A stretch of 64,000 nucleotides of DNA from Lactiplantibacillus pentosus. GTDB lineage: Bacteria; Bacillota; Bacilli; Lactobacillales; Lactobacillaceae. Below are positions 17,346 through 26,518 of this stretch, one piece after another. The stretch covers positions 3,558,108 to 3,622,107 of the forward strand of contig NZ_CP032757.1 of the NCBI RefSeq assembly GCF_003641185.1, written 5' to 3'. The notes below the pieces were generated by a model. The model searched no databases. It saw nothing but the letters and a program-made list of their open reading frames with translations, and was not told where the DNA came from. Numbering within the stretch: the stretch's first letter is position 1; every line of letters starts with the position of its first letter. A program made the translations under genes and the position numbers.

Positions 17346-19196
17346 TTAAAATGATAATTCGCACGCACTGACAATTTCTTTGTAGAGACCATGCCCAACT
17401 AATCCATTGCTGCGTTTATCCATCGGTAACACTGGTTCATGCAATTCTGCCAGTTCATCACGGCCTGCTAGCCACTCGTTAATCCGCCAAATGACCGTTT
17501 CACAGCGCGTAATCTGACCACCCAGGCGAACATCAATAATTTCAAATCCATTGCCACGACGTTGCTGATGCCACAATAGTCGAAAATCAACCAGTAGTTG
17601 TTGCAGGGCTAGTTTACATGCTTTCACCGCAGCTAATGCACGGTGCGCCTGCCGACCATCAGCATCGGCTGCTCCTAACGCCGCTACTGCCTTTAACGCA
17701 CGTTGTTTGACTAGTACGGTCTGCGCTAGCTGATGATAGAATGTCACGGTGAGCCGGTTAGCGGCCTGTACCTTCACCTGATCAAGCGCATCAATTAACT
17801 GTTGATACTGACCTTCAATATCGATTGGGGCTAGATTGGCCCGATAACGTTGCACCATCAGATCTTCGTACAAGACAATCTTGCTCACATTATCTGCATC
17901 AACGTTGACCGTTTTAGTGAAATTATCAAATTGATCTAATAACCGATAAAAGGCCGGCTGCTCTCCTTGCGTCAATTGGTAAGCTTCGTCAATAACCTCT
18001 GGCGTCACATCATCGTGATACTGATAAGTGGCGAACGCCTGTAGGCCATACCAAGCTGCACTCACTGGCACTTCAGCCCCATCATCAAACCACATCGTTG
18101 CCACAACTTGTTCGATTTGACTTGCTTTAGCCGCTTTCAGGCCAGCATCAATCGTTGCTAACATTTTACTTTGATTTGGCGCTAGTGCGCTCCAGGTCCA
18201 GATTCCGCCGGCAAATGCGACATCATCGCTGAGTTCAAAGTGTTGAGCGAATCGATCTCGATAGGTCTGCTCGTCCTCATGATAATAGTCCCAATAGACT
18301 TGGCCAACTGGTGGCAAACTTGCTTTGAATGCCGAATCAAAGTGGACATCTGGATCGTACATTTCATGCTTAGCGGACGCAAACGTAAACCATAAATCGC
18401 TCCACATATAAGCCCGTAATCCTAGTTGTTGCGTTAGTGACACCACTAGCTTGAGCTGTTGAAGAATTAGCGTTTCTTGATCGGTAAAGCCATTTTGGTC
18501 TAAATACCGTCCGCGCCCTAGTTGATAGGCCTCATCCATTCCGATATGAATTTTATTAGTGGTAAACGGGGCACTCGCCGCTTGTAATAAGTGTGTCAAA
18601 AATTGAGTTGTTTCCGGTGCACCGACTAATAAGGTATCATCCGTATCCTTAACCGCCATATGCGCATCCCACTTGAGCGCATTATGCAAGTGCGCTAGCG
18701 TCTGAACTGCCGGAACCACGGTTACCCCAAATTGATCACCATAGACAGCAATTTCATGCAATTCAGATTGGCGATAGCGGCCACGACCACGGCCAAAGTA
18801 CGGTTCTTCAGGAATTTCAAATAAATCTTCAAGGTAGAGCCATAGCTCGTTATAGCCCATGCTAGCAAGTCGCTCAATCATTTGTTTGACCATCGCGACT
18901 GTTGGTACCCCGTTGCGAGCAACATCTAACATTGCAGCCAGCACTTTAAATCGTGGGCGTTGTTGAAGTTCAAATTGCGGTTCATTTTGGGCACGACCAC
19001 ACAGTTCAGCGGCGCCATGCATTAAATCTGCGGTACTCCCATAAGTTAGCGTTGCTTGACCATCATGCCGTTGCAATTGCACCCCCGCGGCACCTTGCTG
19101 ACACGTTACAACCAGTTCCATCGCCGAATTTAACGGTTCACAGACCTTTTGAACTGCTTGTAATTGGCTCGCATCTAGTCCTCGCCATACAATCAT
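17346..19196 (-). CDS. GH20 beta-N-acetylhexosaminidase (GcnA-like)
   Basis: A 616-aa family 20 enzyme. The catalytic pair is in KIHIGMDEAYQLGRG (D221-E222 from the chosen start); LPP..YWDYYH and GGIWTWSA follow. The size and absence of a signal peptide fit cytoplasmic GcnA-type streptococcal enzymes, which remove terminal beta-GlcNAc from imported glycans. ATG 19196 is chosen because GGAGG lies 8 bases upstream; the longer ORF has no such site. A TATATCAT motif (19255-19265) and a cre-like site (19285-19298) lie upstream. In an N-glycan pathway it would act before the mannosidases. Confidence 0.87.
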   Translation of the reverse strand: MIVWRGLDASQLQAVQKVCEPLNSAMELVVTCQQGAAGVQLQRHDGQATLTYGSTADLMHGAAELCGRAQNEPQFELQQRPRFKVLAAMLDVARNGVPTVAMVKQMIERLASMGYNELWLYLEDLFEIPEEPYFGRGRGRYRQSELHEIAVYGDQFGVTVVPAVQTLAHLHNALKWDAHMAVKDTDDTLLVGAPETTQFLTHLLQAASAPFTTNKIHIGMDEAYQLGRGRYLDQNGFTDQETLILQQLKLVVSLTQQLGLRAYMWSDLWFTFASAKHEMYDPDVHFDSAFKASLPPVGQVYWDYYHEDEQTYRDRFAQHFELSDDVAFAGGIWTWSALAPNQSKMLATIDAGLKAAKASQIEQVVATMWFDDGAEVPVSAAWYGLQAFATYQYHDDVTPEVIDEAYQLTQGEQPAFYRLLDQFDNFTKTVNVDADNVSKIVLYEDLMVQRYRANLAPIDIEGQYQQLIDALDQVKVQAANRLTVTFYHQLAQTVLVKQRALKAVAALGAADADGRQAHRALAAVKACKLALQQLLVDFRLLWHQQRRGNGFEIIDVRLGGQITRCETVIWRINEWLAGRDELAELHEPVLPMDKRSNGLVGHGLYKEIVSACELSF

Positions 19197-19254
19197 TGAT
19201 TCATCCTCCTCAACTACTTCATTAGCCTGGTTTTCCAGAACTATTTTTTGATTG

Positions 19255-19298
19255 AAATATATCATAGTAGCATCATGCACTAAAGGGTAGCGCTTACA
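19255..19298 (-). promoter_or_regulatory. GH20 control region: shared ATGATATATTT motif and cre-like site
   Basis: The minus strand reads ATGATATATTT at 19265-19255, identical to 921-931. TGTAAGCGCTACCC (19298-19285) matches the cre consensus at 12 of 14 positions. This suggests dual control by a GntR paralogue and CcpA. Confidence 0.5.
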
Positions 19299-19352
19299 TT
19301 AACGTATAAAGTTGTCTGCTCGACTATACCAACTTACTGTATTAGCAGCACC

Positions 19353-20186
19353 TTACGCTTCATTTTTCATCATAGTCGGCGTCACACCGAAATACCGTTT
19401 AAATAGTTTACTGAAATAATAGGGATCCTGATAGCCGACCGTTCGTGCGACTGCATTCACACTTAGCCCGCCTTTTTCAAGCAATGTTCGTGCCTGCTGC
19501 AATCGCAACTTCATTAAGTAAGTGCTAGGTGTCTCTCCTTTGACGGCCTTAAAAGTTCGGGATAAATAGGCCGCACTAACATGTAACGTGGCTGCGACGT
19601 CACCCAATGTCAGTTCTTCTTGGTAATGGGCATTCAAATAATAGGTGGTCGCATTAACCAAGGCCGTTTGATCAACATTATTACTCTGGCTTTGCTTTCC
19701 GGCATAATCATTGCTGACCTTATTGTCAGGTAGCGATCGCAATAACCAGCACAGCTGTTCAATCACCATTGTCTGCGTTAATAAATCATGACCAAAGACG
19801 GTTGGCCGCTGGTTTTCGGCGATAATTCGACGAGCATTAGCCATAAATTCTGCGCGATATTCACCTAAGTTAATCAAACTATCCGAAAATGGCATATGAT
19901 TAGGCGGCTGTCCTGGAAGTGCGATATGTCGAAACCCAATATGCAACTGTAAACTTTCAGAATTCGGTGGTTGGGTCTCTTGATGATGGATGCCGGGATT
20001 AAACAGTAGCGCCTGGCCCGCGACAACTCGCCGCCACTGACCCTCCACGTTGTAATCAGAGTAGCCAGTTACCATGATTGACAGCTCCAAAAAATCGTGT
20101 TGGTGATACACGTAAGTCCCTGGCTGCTGATTTCGAAAAGGAAAAGCATATAAGACTTCCGGTTCAAATGCACTTAGTGACAACAC
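19353..20186 (-). CDS. AraC-family regulator with cupin sensor
   Basis: A 277-aa regulator. The N-terminal cupin (residues about 15-120; YVYHQHDFLELSIMVTG, LLFNPGIHHQET) is followed by a C-terminal AraC domain (LGDVAATLHVSAAYLSRTFKAV, VARTVGYQDPYYFSKLFKRYFG). The frame opens at GTG 20195, but AAGGAGG overlaps it. GTG at 20186 is 8 bases from the site and is preferred (MLSLSAFEPEVLYAF). It lies between the GH20 gene and a divergent ABC exporter, and could regulate either. Confidence 0.88.
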   Translation of the reverse strand: MLSLSAFEPEVLYAFPFRNQQPGTYVYHQHDFLELSIMVTGYSDYNVEGQWRRVVAGQALLFNPGIHHQETQPPNSESLQLHIGFRHIALPGQPPNHMPFSDSLINLGEYRAEFMANARRIIAENQRPTVFGHDLLTQTMVIEQLCWLLRSLPDNKVSNDYAGKQSQSNNVDQTALVNATTYYLNAHYQEELTLGDVAATLHVSAAYLSRTFKAVKGETPSTYLMKLRLQQARTLLEKGGLSVNAVARTVGYQDPYYFSKLFKRYFGVTPTMMKNEA

Positions 20187-20320
20187 TGCTAGCACCTCCT
20201 TGCAAAAAAAGACATTAAATCAGTCAAAATAATCTATTTCCTATCAACACAAACATCCGCATAATTAATCTCGTTAAGTCGCCTAGGTTTGAATGACATT
20301 ATTAACGGGAGGGATCATAA

Positions 20321-22078
20321 ATGAATCCATATCAATGGGTCTGGCAATATGCACGTCGAAGTCAACTGCAAATCATCCTTGCCAGTATCCTGATCATCAT
20401 CAATGCAATTGGCGTCGTGGCAGTCCCATTATTAGGCGGAATGCTTGTCGATCTCGTCATTAATCAGCGCCATCTGAAGCTATTATTACCATTACTGGCC
20501 GCGATGATTGGCATTACTTTAATCCGAACACTGATGCGCTATTGTTATATCATTTTGTGGGAACGCGTCGGCCAAAACTCACTGTTTGCGATCCGACATG
20601 ACTTATTTACGAAATTGCAATCATTAGATGATCCATTCTTTAAGTCAGTCAGCAACGGCGACATCATGGCACGTCTAACCGGTGATACGGATGCGATCCG
20701 CCATTTCTTATGCTGGGTCACTTATAACGCTGACGAATGTATTCTGTGGTTTCTGACCGCTGTTGTCGTGATGGGCTGGATCAATTGGCAACTCATGCTC
20801 GCCTTAATTATCCTGACACCGTTCATCGGCTGGCTAACTACCAGGATGAGCAATGAAGCACACGCCGTCTTCTTTAATATCCGTCAGAGTTTTGCACGTT
20901 TAAACGCCATGGTAGAAGAGAATATTTCCGGCAACCGAATCGTACGTGCATTTGCCCGTGAAGACTACGAAATTAACAAGTTTGAACAGCTTAATCACGA
21001 TTACAAAAATAAAAATATGGCTTCAGCGGCAGTTTCAAGACGTTACCTACCCGCACTAGACTTTTTAGCATCCTTGTTAACCGTGATTGTTTTGCTACTA
21101 GGTAGTTTCTTCGTTATCAACCATCAGATGACGCTAGGGGAACTGGTCTCCTTTAATGGTTTCTTGTGGATGCTCAATCAGCCCATGCGGATGAGTGGCT
21201 GGCTAATCAACGATATTCAGCGTTTCTCTGCCGCAACAATTAAAATTCGCGCCATGTTAGCTGCTCAGCCACAAATCACCACTGAAGAAGTCCCATCCGT
21301 CGGCAAGATCCAAGGTACGGTCGAATTCCAGCACGTTGATTTTGCTTTTCCAGATGACCCTAAAAATAATATTTTGACGGACATCACCTTCAAAGTGACC
21401 CCTGGACAAACCTTGGGAATTTTAGGTGAAACGGGATCAGGAAAGACAACGCTGATGAATTTAATTGCTCGTTTTTATGATCCCACAAGTGGGCGGGTCC
21501 TTATTGATGGCCAGGATGTTCGCCAATGGTCGGCACAAACTTTACGTGATCAAATTACGATTGTGACGCAGGATCTCTTTCTGTTCTCGGACTCGATCAC
21601 TGATAATATTAACTATGGTAATCACGAGGCCACACTTCCCTTCATCCATCAAATGGCCAATATTGCAGATGCTGATAATTTTATCAATCAGATGCCAGAA
21701 GGCTATGATACCGTGGTTGGTGAGCGTGGCGTGGGCCTCTCGGGTGGTCAAAAACAACGAATTTCTCTTGCTCGAGCATTGGTTAAAGATCCGCAAGTCC
21801 TAATCTTGGACGATACCACCAGTGCGCTTGACATGGAGACCGAAGCGACCATCCAGCAACGGCTCCAATCGGTGACTCAAAATAAGACGGTCTTCATCAT
21901 TGCTTCACGCATCTCATCATTACGCCATGCCGATCAAATTATCGTCCTGCGTCATGGGAAGATTGTGGAGCAGGGTACACATGACACGTTACTCGAACAA
22001 GCCGGATATTACGCCGAAACCTACCAACGACAACTTGGACTGCTTGAAACTGCTAAGGGAGGTGAGGACCATGGCTAA
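20321..22078 (+). CDS. Heterodimeric ABC exporter, subunit with degenerate ATPase site
   Basis: A 585-aa half transporter: six N-terminal helices, then an ATPase domain. Walker A GETGSGKTT and signature LSGGQKQRISLARAL are canonical. The catalytic Glu after Walker B is Asp (VLILDDTTSALD), and the switch His is Ser (FIIASRISSL). This is the degenerate-site half of asymmetric exporters such as BmrCD, LmrCD and TM287/288. GGAGGG precedes ATG 20321. Its stop overlaps the partner's start by 8 bases. The substrate is unknown; multidrug or lipid export is typical. Confidence 0.9.
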   Translation: MNPYQWVWQYARRSQLQIILASILIIINAIGVVAVPLLGGMLVDLVINQRHLKLLLPLLAAMIGITLIRTLMRYCYIILWERVGQNSLFAIRHDLFTKLQSLDDPFFKSVSNGDIMARLTGDTDAIRHFLCWVTYNADECILWFLTAVVVMGWINWQLMLALIILTPFIGWLTTRMSNEAHAVFFNIRQSFARLNAMVEENISGNRIVRAFAREDYEINKFEQLNHDYKNKNMASAAVSRRYLPALDFLASLLTVIVLLLGSFFVINHQMTLGELVSFNGFLWMLNQPMRMSGWLINDIQRFSAATIKIRAMLAAQPQITTEEVPSVGKIQGTVEFQHVDFAFPDDPKNNILTDITFKVTPGQTLGILGETGSGKTTLMNLIARFYDPTSGRVLIDGQDVRQWSAQTLRDQITIVTQDLFLFSDSITDNINYGNHEATLPFIHQMANIADADNFINQMPEGYDTVVGERGVGLSGGQKQRISLARALVKDPQVLILDDTTSALDMETEATIQQRLQSVTQNKTVFIIASRISSLRHADQIIVLRHGKIVEQGTHDTLLEQAGYYAETYQRQLGLLETAKGGEDHG

Positions 22079-23861
22079 ACGCAATACGTATAACGAAGAT
22101 GAATCCTTGACCACTCACTTCAACTGGCACGATTACGCCCGATTAGGTCACTATTTGCGTCCCTATCGTTGGCGATTACTCTTAGTGCTATTCACCATTG
22201 TCATCGGTAATATCGCAGTTGTCTTAGGGCCATTCTTGATGAAGGTCGCGATTGATACCGCAATTCCGAACCGTGATATGGCACTAATCTGGACACTTAG
22301 CGGCATCTTCTTAGCCAGCCTGTGCATTGCCTTTGCTTGCTTTCGCTACCGTATTTGGGCAATCACTGAAATCGGACAGAATTTGTTGATCGATATGCGA
22401 ACGGATTTATTCACACATCTTCAAGAATTACCGTTTGCTTACTTTGACTCCCGGCCACACGGTAAAATTCTGATTCGAGTCGTTAACTACATCAACACGT
22501 TGAGTGACCTATTAGCCAATGGATTAGTGAATCTGATTTCAGACATTATTTCAGTCATCGTTACGCTGATATTTATGTTCACGATTAGCTGGCGGCTGAC
22601 GTTTGATAGTCTGGCACTCATTCCAATACTCATCTTGTGGGCTTACGTGATTCAGAAGAAACAACGCCGGGCTTTTCGCCAATTAAGTAATAAGCAATCT
22701 AACCTTAATGCCTATATTCACGAGAGCATTGCCGGAATCAAGGTCACCCAAGGATTTGCCCAAGAACAGTCTGCGATTCAGCACTTTGATCAGGTGGCTG
22801 ATGATAATCGTGACGCGTACATGCAGGCGGTTAAGATTCAATATGCTTTGAGCCCCGGCGTTCAAAATATCTCCACCATGACAACGGCCTTAATCTATTT
22901 CATCGGAATTCAACAGTTAGGCGTTGTTGTTAGTACCGGGACATTAATCGCGTTTATCGGTTATATTAATAATTTTTGGAATCCAGTTATTAATATCGGT
23001 AATTTCTACAACGACTTGATTACCGCCACCGCCTATCTTGAGCGTATCTTTGAAACGATGGATGAGCGCCCCCAAATTCAAGATGCGCCGGATGCTTTTG
23101 CACTACCACCGATTAAGGGCGACGTTCGCTTCAATAACGTCTCATTTCGCTACGATGGCGAGGGTCCTCTGACTTTAAGTGATGTCTCGTTTCACGCACA
23201 AGCCGGTGAAACGATTGCCTTGGTTGGTCCCACTGGAGCTGGTAAGACAACCATCATCAACTTACTCTCGCGGTTTTACAACGTCACCGCTGGAACGATC
23301 ACCATCGACAATATCAACTTGCAACAAGTCACGTTAGATTCGCTACGACAACAGATGGGCGTCATGCAACAGGATACTTTCCTGTTCTCAGGGACCATCA
23401 TGGACAATATTCGTTATGGTCGCTTGGATGCAACGGACGACGAGGTTCAACGAGCTGCTAAAATCGCGCATGCGGATGACTTTATTCGGTCGCTCCCGTC
23501 CGGCTACCAAAGTATGATTCAAGAACATGGTGATAGCCTGTCTGCCGGCCAACGGCAACTGCTTGCTTTTGCACGTGTCCTATTAGCGGATCCACGTATT
23601 CTCATCTTAGATGAAGCGACTGCCGCTATCGATACGAAGACTGAAGCACTCCTTCAAGCTGGCCTTAACGAACTGCTAAAGGGACGAACCAGCTTCATTG
23701 TTGCCCACCGACTATCTACGATTCAACATGCAGATCAAATCTTAGTCGTTAACCACGGTCAAATCGTTGAGGCCGGACGACATGAACAGTTAATGGCACA
23801 ACACGGCGAATATTATCAATTGTACGAATCACAATACCAAATGCTACAAGCGCAAGACTAA
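22071..23861 (+). CDS. Heterodimeric ABC exporter, catalytically competent subunit
   Basis: A 596-aa half transporter with six helices. The ATPase domain has GPTGAGKTT, intact Walker B plus Glu (ILILDEATAAID) and the switch His (FIVAHRLSTI). Its signature is altered to LSAGQRQLLAFARVLL, which in the heterodimer would pair with the partner's degenerate site. ATG 22071 is within the ribosome-site context GGAGGTGAGGACC and overlaps the upstream gene by 8 bases. A terminator follows. Confidence 0.9.
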   Translation: MAKRNTYNEDESLTTHFNWHDYARLGHYLRPYRWRLLLVLFTIVIGNIAVVLGPFLMKVAIDTAIPNRDMALIWTLSGIFLASLCIAFACFRYRIWAITEIGQNLLIDMRTDLFTHLQELPFAYFDSRPHGKILIRVVNYINTLSDLLANGLVNLISDIISVIVTLIFMFTISWRLTFDSLALIPILILWAYVIQKKQRRAFRQLSNKQSNLNAYIHESIAGIKVTQGFAQEQSAIQHFDQVADDNRDAYMQAVKIQYALSPGVQNISTMTTALIYFIGIQQLGVVVSTGTLIAFIGYINNFWNPVINIGNFYNDLITATAYLERIFETMDERPQIQDAPDAFALPPIKGDVRFNNVSFRYDGEGPLTLSDVSFHAQAGETIALVGPTGAGKTTIINLLSRFYNVTAGTITIDNINLQQVTLDSLRQQMGVMQQDTFLFSGTIMDNIRYGRLDATDDEVQRAAKIAHADDFIRSLPSGYQSMIQEHGDSLSAGQRQLLAFARVLLADPRILILDEATAAIDTKTEALLQAGLNELLKGRTSFIVAHRLSTIQHADQILVVNHGQIVEAGRHEQLMAQHGEYYQLYESQYQMLQAQD

Positions 23862-23873
23862 TGCACTTAGACG

Positions 23874-23913
23874 ACAACCACTCATGAGTATTATTTAATG
23901 AGTGGTTGTTTTT
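23874..23913 (+). terminator. Terminator of the ABC exporter operon
   Basis: The 12-bp stem ACAACCACTCAT / ATGAGTGGTTGT is followed by TTTTTC. Confidence 0.85.
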
Positions 23914-24068
23914 CTGTCGTTAAAAATAAATTGTCCATTGCTGGAACCATTAATTTTATGATTTCCTATCCGTCAGTTAGTTCTTATCAGTCATAAATTG
24001 ACCATTCTGACCAACTTCACGTCAAAAAGATATAATTTGTGCACATCTTGATATAGTTTCTCCCTAGG

Positions 24069-24091
24069 AATATATCATGTAAGCGGTTAAA
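24069..24091. promoter_or_regulatory. Shared operator motif overlapping a strong cre site
   Basis: AATATATCAT (24069-24078), the inverse of ATGATATATT, abuts TGTAAGCGGTTAAA (24078-24091). The latter matches the cre consensus at 13 of 14 positions. Both lie about 70-90 bases before the second GntR gene. Confidence 0.6.
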
Positions 24092-24159
24092 ATTACACTG
24101 AAGTTAGCCGATTTATCCCAAAAGTTGTTGGTGGGACTATACCAAGTGGAGGTGAGCTC

Positions 24160-25209
24160 TTGGCTAAATACGAAATTTTATTTAAACAATTACGGATGGC
24201 CATCCTTCGCGGCGAATATGCGCCTAATGACCGCCTGCCAAGTGAAAACGCCATTGCCATCAAACATGGTGTGAGTCGAATCACCTCCAAGCGAGCGTTA
24301 AATGAATTAGCAGCCGCCGACTTGGTTTATCGCGTTCGAGGTGGCGGGACCTTCGTCAAACCACACAAAAGCACCACTCAGCGCCAAATTTTACTCGTAC
24401 TACCTTTTCCTGAAACGACTGCCTTTGGCGACTACCAAAGTGGTATTAAGGCGACCCTGACCGGAACAACTTGGCAATTAAAATTAATGGCGAATGAAGC
24501 ATTTCTTCAACTCGACTTGACGCAATTGGCTGATCAGTACGCAGGAATTATCTACTACCCTCAGAATCTCGCTACTGAATTACCGGTACTGATGACTTTA
24601 TCGGCACAAAAAATGCCACTAGTCGTCCTGGATAAGACCCCCGCAGCACTCGCGGTTCCAAGTGTGACTAGTGACAATGTTGCTGGGGGCCGAATCGCTT
24701 GTGAACACCTTCAAAATCGAGGGCACCAGCGAATTGCGTTCTTACCTGAATCTCCATTCTGGCAGACTTTTACCGGCACTGTGAGTGATCGCTTTTTAGG
24801 CTATTTTAACTGCTTAAAATTGACCGCCAATGATACTGGGCTCCCCTTGCGATGGGCCCAAGCATTACAAGCTTGCACTAATCCCATGCAACTGCACGCC
24901 TATATTCAGGCACAAGGCATCACGGGACTCATTGCTGAGAATGATGTGGTGGCATTGCGCGCTCTACAGCAGTTGCAGCAAATCGATCATGGGATCGGGA
25001 CATCACTGGCGCTAGTTGGTTTTGACAATCTGCCGGCAGCGGCCAGAAATCACCCGGCACTGACCACCGTGGTTCAAGACTTTGGGATGATTGGGGCCAA
25101 AGCTGTCGAAGCCTTACTCGACCAGATCAATAATCCCAAGCATTGTTTTGATCGCCAAATTGTCGTCAGCGTCAAACTCATGGTTCGCGAATCCACCAAT
25201 ACACATTAA
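24160..25209 (+). CDS. GntR-family repressor, paralogue of the one at 965
   Basis: A 349-aa GntR/LacI-hybrid regulator with TTG start at 24160, 7 bases after GGAGG. The winged helix includes HGVSRITSKRALNELAAADLV; the effector domain has ILLVLPFPETTAFGDYQSG and GGRIACEHLQNRGHQRIAF. These blocks align throughout with the 965-2029 protein, and the recognition helix VSRITSKRAL is identical. It likely binds the same TGATATAT-type operators. A PucR-like gene follows 31 bases downstream. Confidence 0.88.
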   Translation: MAKYEILFKQLRMAILRGEYAPNDRLPSENAIAIKHGVSRITSKRALNELAAADLVYRVRGGGTFVKPHKSTTQRQILLVLPFPETTAFGDYQSGIKATLTGTTWQLKLMANEAFLQLDLTQLADQYAGIIYYPQNLATELPVLMTLSAQKMPLVVLDKTPAALAVPSVTSDNVAGGRIACEHLQNRGHQRIAFLPESPFWQTFTGTVSDRFLGYFNCLKLTANDTGLPLRWAQALQACTNPMQLHAYIQAQGITGLIAENDVVALRALQQLQQIDHGIGTSLALVGFDNLPAAARNHPALTTVVQDFGMIGAKAVEALLDQINNPKHCFDRQIVVSVKLMVRESTNTH

Positions 25210-25240
25210 TGACTCAAATCTTTATCAGGGAGGCCCTTTT

Positions 25241-26086
25241 ATGAATACACAGCAATTACTCAAAATTTATCCGCAAGCAACCGTTTCTCCCCTCCCATCA
25301 ATGGCAAAAAATGTGGTCTGCATTACTATTAATAACGGTAAATATGTCTGTATTGATACGACTAACCTAAATCAACGTGAACTGTCATTGCTAGAATTAT
25401 TGACACAAACTAAACCGCAGCCAACTGTTGAAGATAATTGGTCAGAATTTTTAATGGGCCAGCGTACTACGGCTCCTCACACGATAGCCAAAAGCCTGCA
25501 ACTCTTACATTTTCGTGTCCGCTTTACCGATCAACATACGAACCGGTCTCAGTGGCTACACGCCTTAGCCGATACATTCGAGCATGTGCTACATCAGGCC
25601 TTTACAACCTCTAATACGGGTTATCTTATCCTTGCTGAGCCCCAGACGGATACCAAAAATGACCTAACCAGCTTACTTGCGCTAATTGACAACGATTTTT
25701 ATACCAATACCCATCTGTTTATTGGTAGTATCCATACGGACAGTCATGATTTACCAGCCGCATTTACACTAGAACAACAGTTATTTACACGTAATCAACA
25801 AGACACCATTGTGACGTTAAGCGCCAGTTTATTGCCATTCTTAGCCAAGCAGCATCGCCCGGAACTTGAAGTTTTATGTCGTAATTTATGTTTAGATACC
25901 GATACTCAGCAGTTGATCAGTGCACTCTATCATACCCAAGGCAATGTCCGTCAAGCGGCTAGCCAATTATTTATCCACCGTAACACCCTGCTTTACCGCA
26001 TCGAAAAATTCGAACGGTGCAGCGGTCTTAACCTTAAAAACATGGACGATCTGGTTTATTGTTACTTACTCACGCTTGCAAACTAA
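25241..26086 (+). CDS. PucR/CdaR-like transcriptional regulator
   Basis: A 281-aa protein. The C-terminal block ALYHTQGNVRQAASQLFIHR, continuing NTLLYRIEKFE, is the PucR-type helix-turn-helix of carbohydrate-diacid and purine regulators. The N-terminal 200 residues match no domain I recognise. ATG 25241 is chosen because GGGAGG lies upstream; the longer frame overlaps the GntR gene. It is convergent with a PTS operon and may control it, or act with the preceding GntR. Confidence 0.75.
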   Translation: MNTQQLLKIYPQATVSPLPSMAKNVVCITINNGKYVCIDTTNLNQRELSLLELLTQTKPQPTVEDNWSEFLMGQRTTAPHTIAKSLQLLHFRVRFTDQHTNRSQWLHALADTFEHVLHQAFTTSNTGYLILAEPQTDTKNDLTSLLALIDNDFYTNTHLFIGSIHTDSHDLPAAFTLEQQLFTRNQQDTIVTLSASLLPFLAKQHRPELEVLCRNLCLDTDTQQLISALYHTQGNVRQAASQLFIHRNTLLYRIEKFERCSGLNLKNMDDLVYCYLLTLAN

Positions 26087-26144
26087 TGAGGTATCGAGAA
26101 GCTACCATCAGCATGTTTTGAAGTATTGTGATTTTTAGCGTTCA

Positions 26145-26492
26145 CTATTTTGAACGGCCTGCTTTTTGATCCCGCTTTTCAAAGATTGTTATGATCTTTT
26201 GAGTTAAGTTATACTCACTCATAATGCTCATTAGTGTGTCCTGGGCATGAGTGAATAAAACTGAGTATTCGACAGCGTCACCTTCAGCTTCACCCTGTAA
26301 TTTTTGAGTTTGTAGGCGATGCGCAATGAGTAATTTGTCATTTGCCTTCTCCATATTGGCTCGTGCTAAATCATAATCGGCATCACCGATATTATCCAAC
26401 GCTTCAGCAATAAATACACGCGCATCGCCCGCGTTGATGATGATTTCCATCGTGCTCTTTGCAGCTTCGTCTCTAGTTTCTTCCTCGTTCAT
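26145..26492 (-). CDS. PTS lactose/cellobiose-family EIIA
   Basis: A 115-aa three-helix EIIA. The phospho-accepting His is in LFTHAQDTLM, preceded by INAGDARVFIAEAL. The start is ATG 26492 with AAGGG upstream rather than the longer frame start. It is the last gene of an EIIB-EIIC-EIIA operon; no phospho-beta-glycosidase is adjacent, so the sugar cannot be named. Confidence 0.88.
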   Translation of the reverse strand: MNEEETRDEAAKSTMEIIINAGDARVFIAEALDNIGDADYDLARANMEKANDKLLIAHRLQTQKLQGEAEGDAVEYSVLFTHAQDTLMSIMSEYNLTQKIITIFEKRDQKAGRSK

Positions 26493-26518
26493 AGTATTTC
26501 CCTTCATTTTTTAAAATT

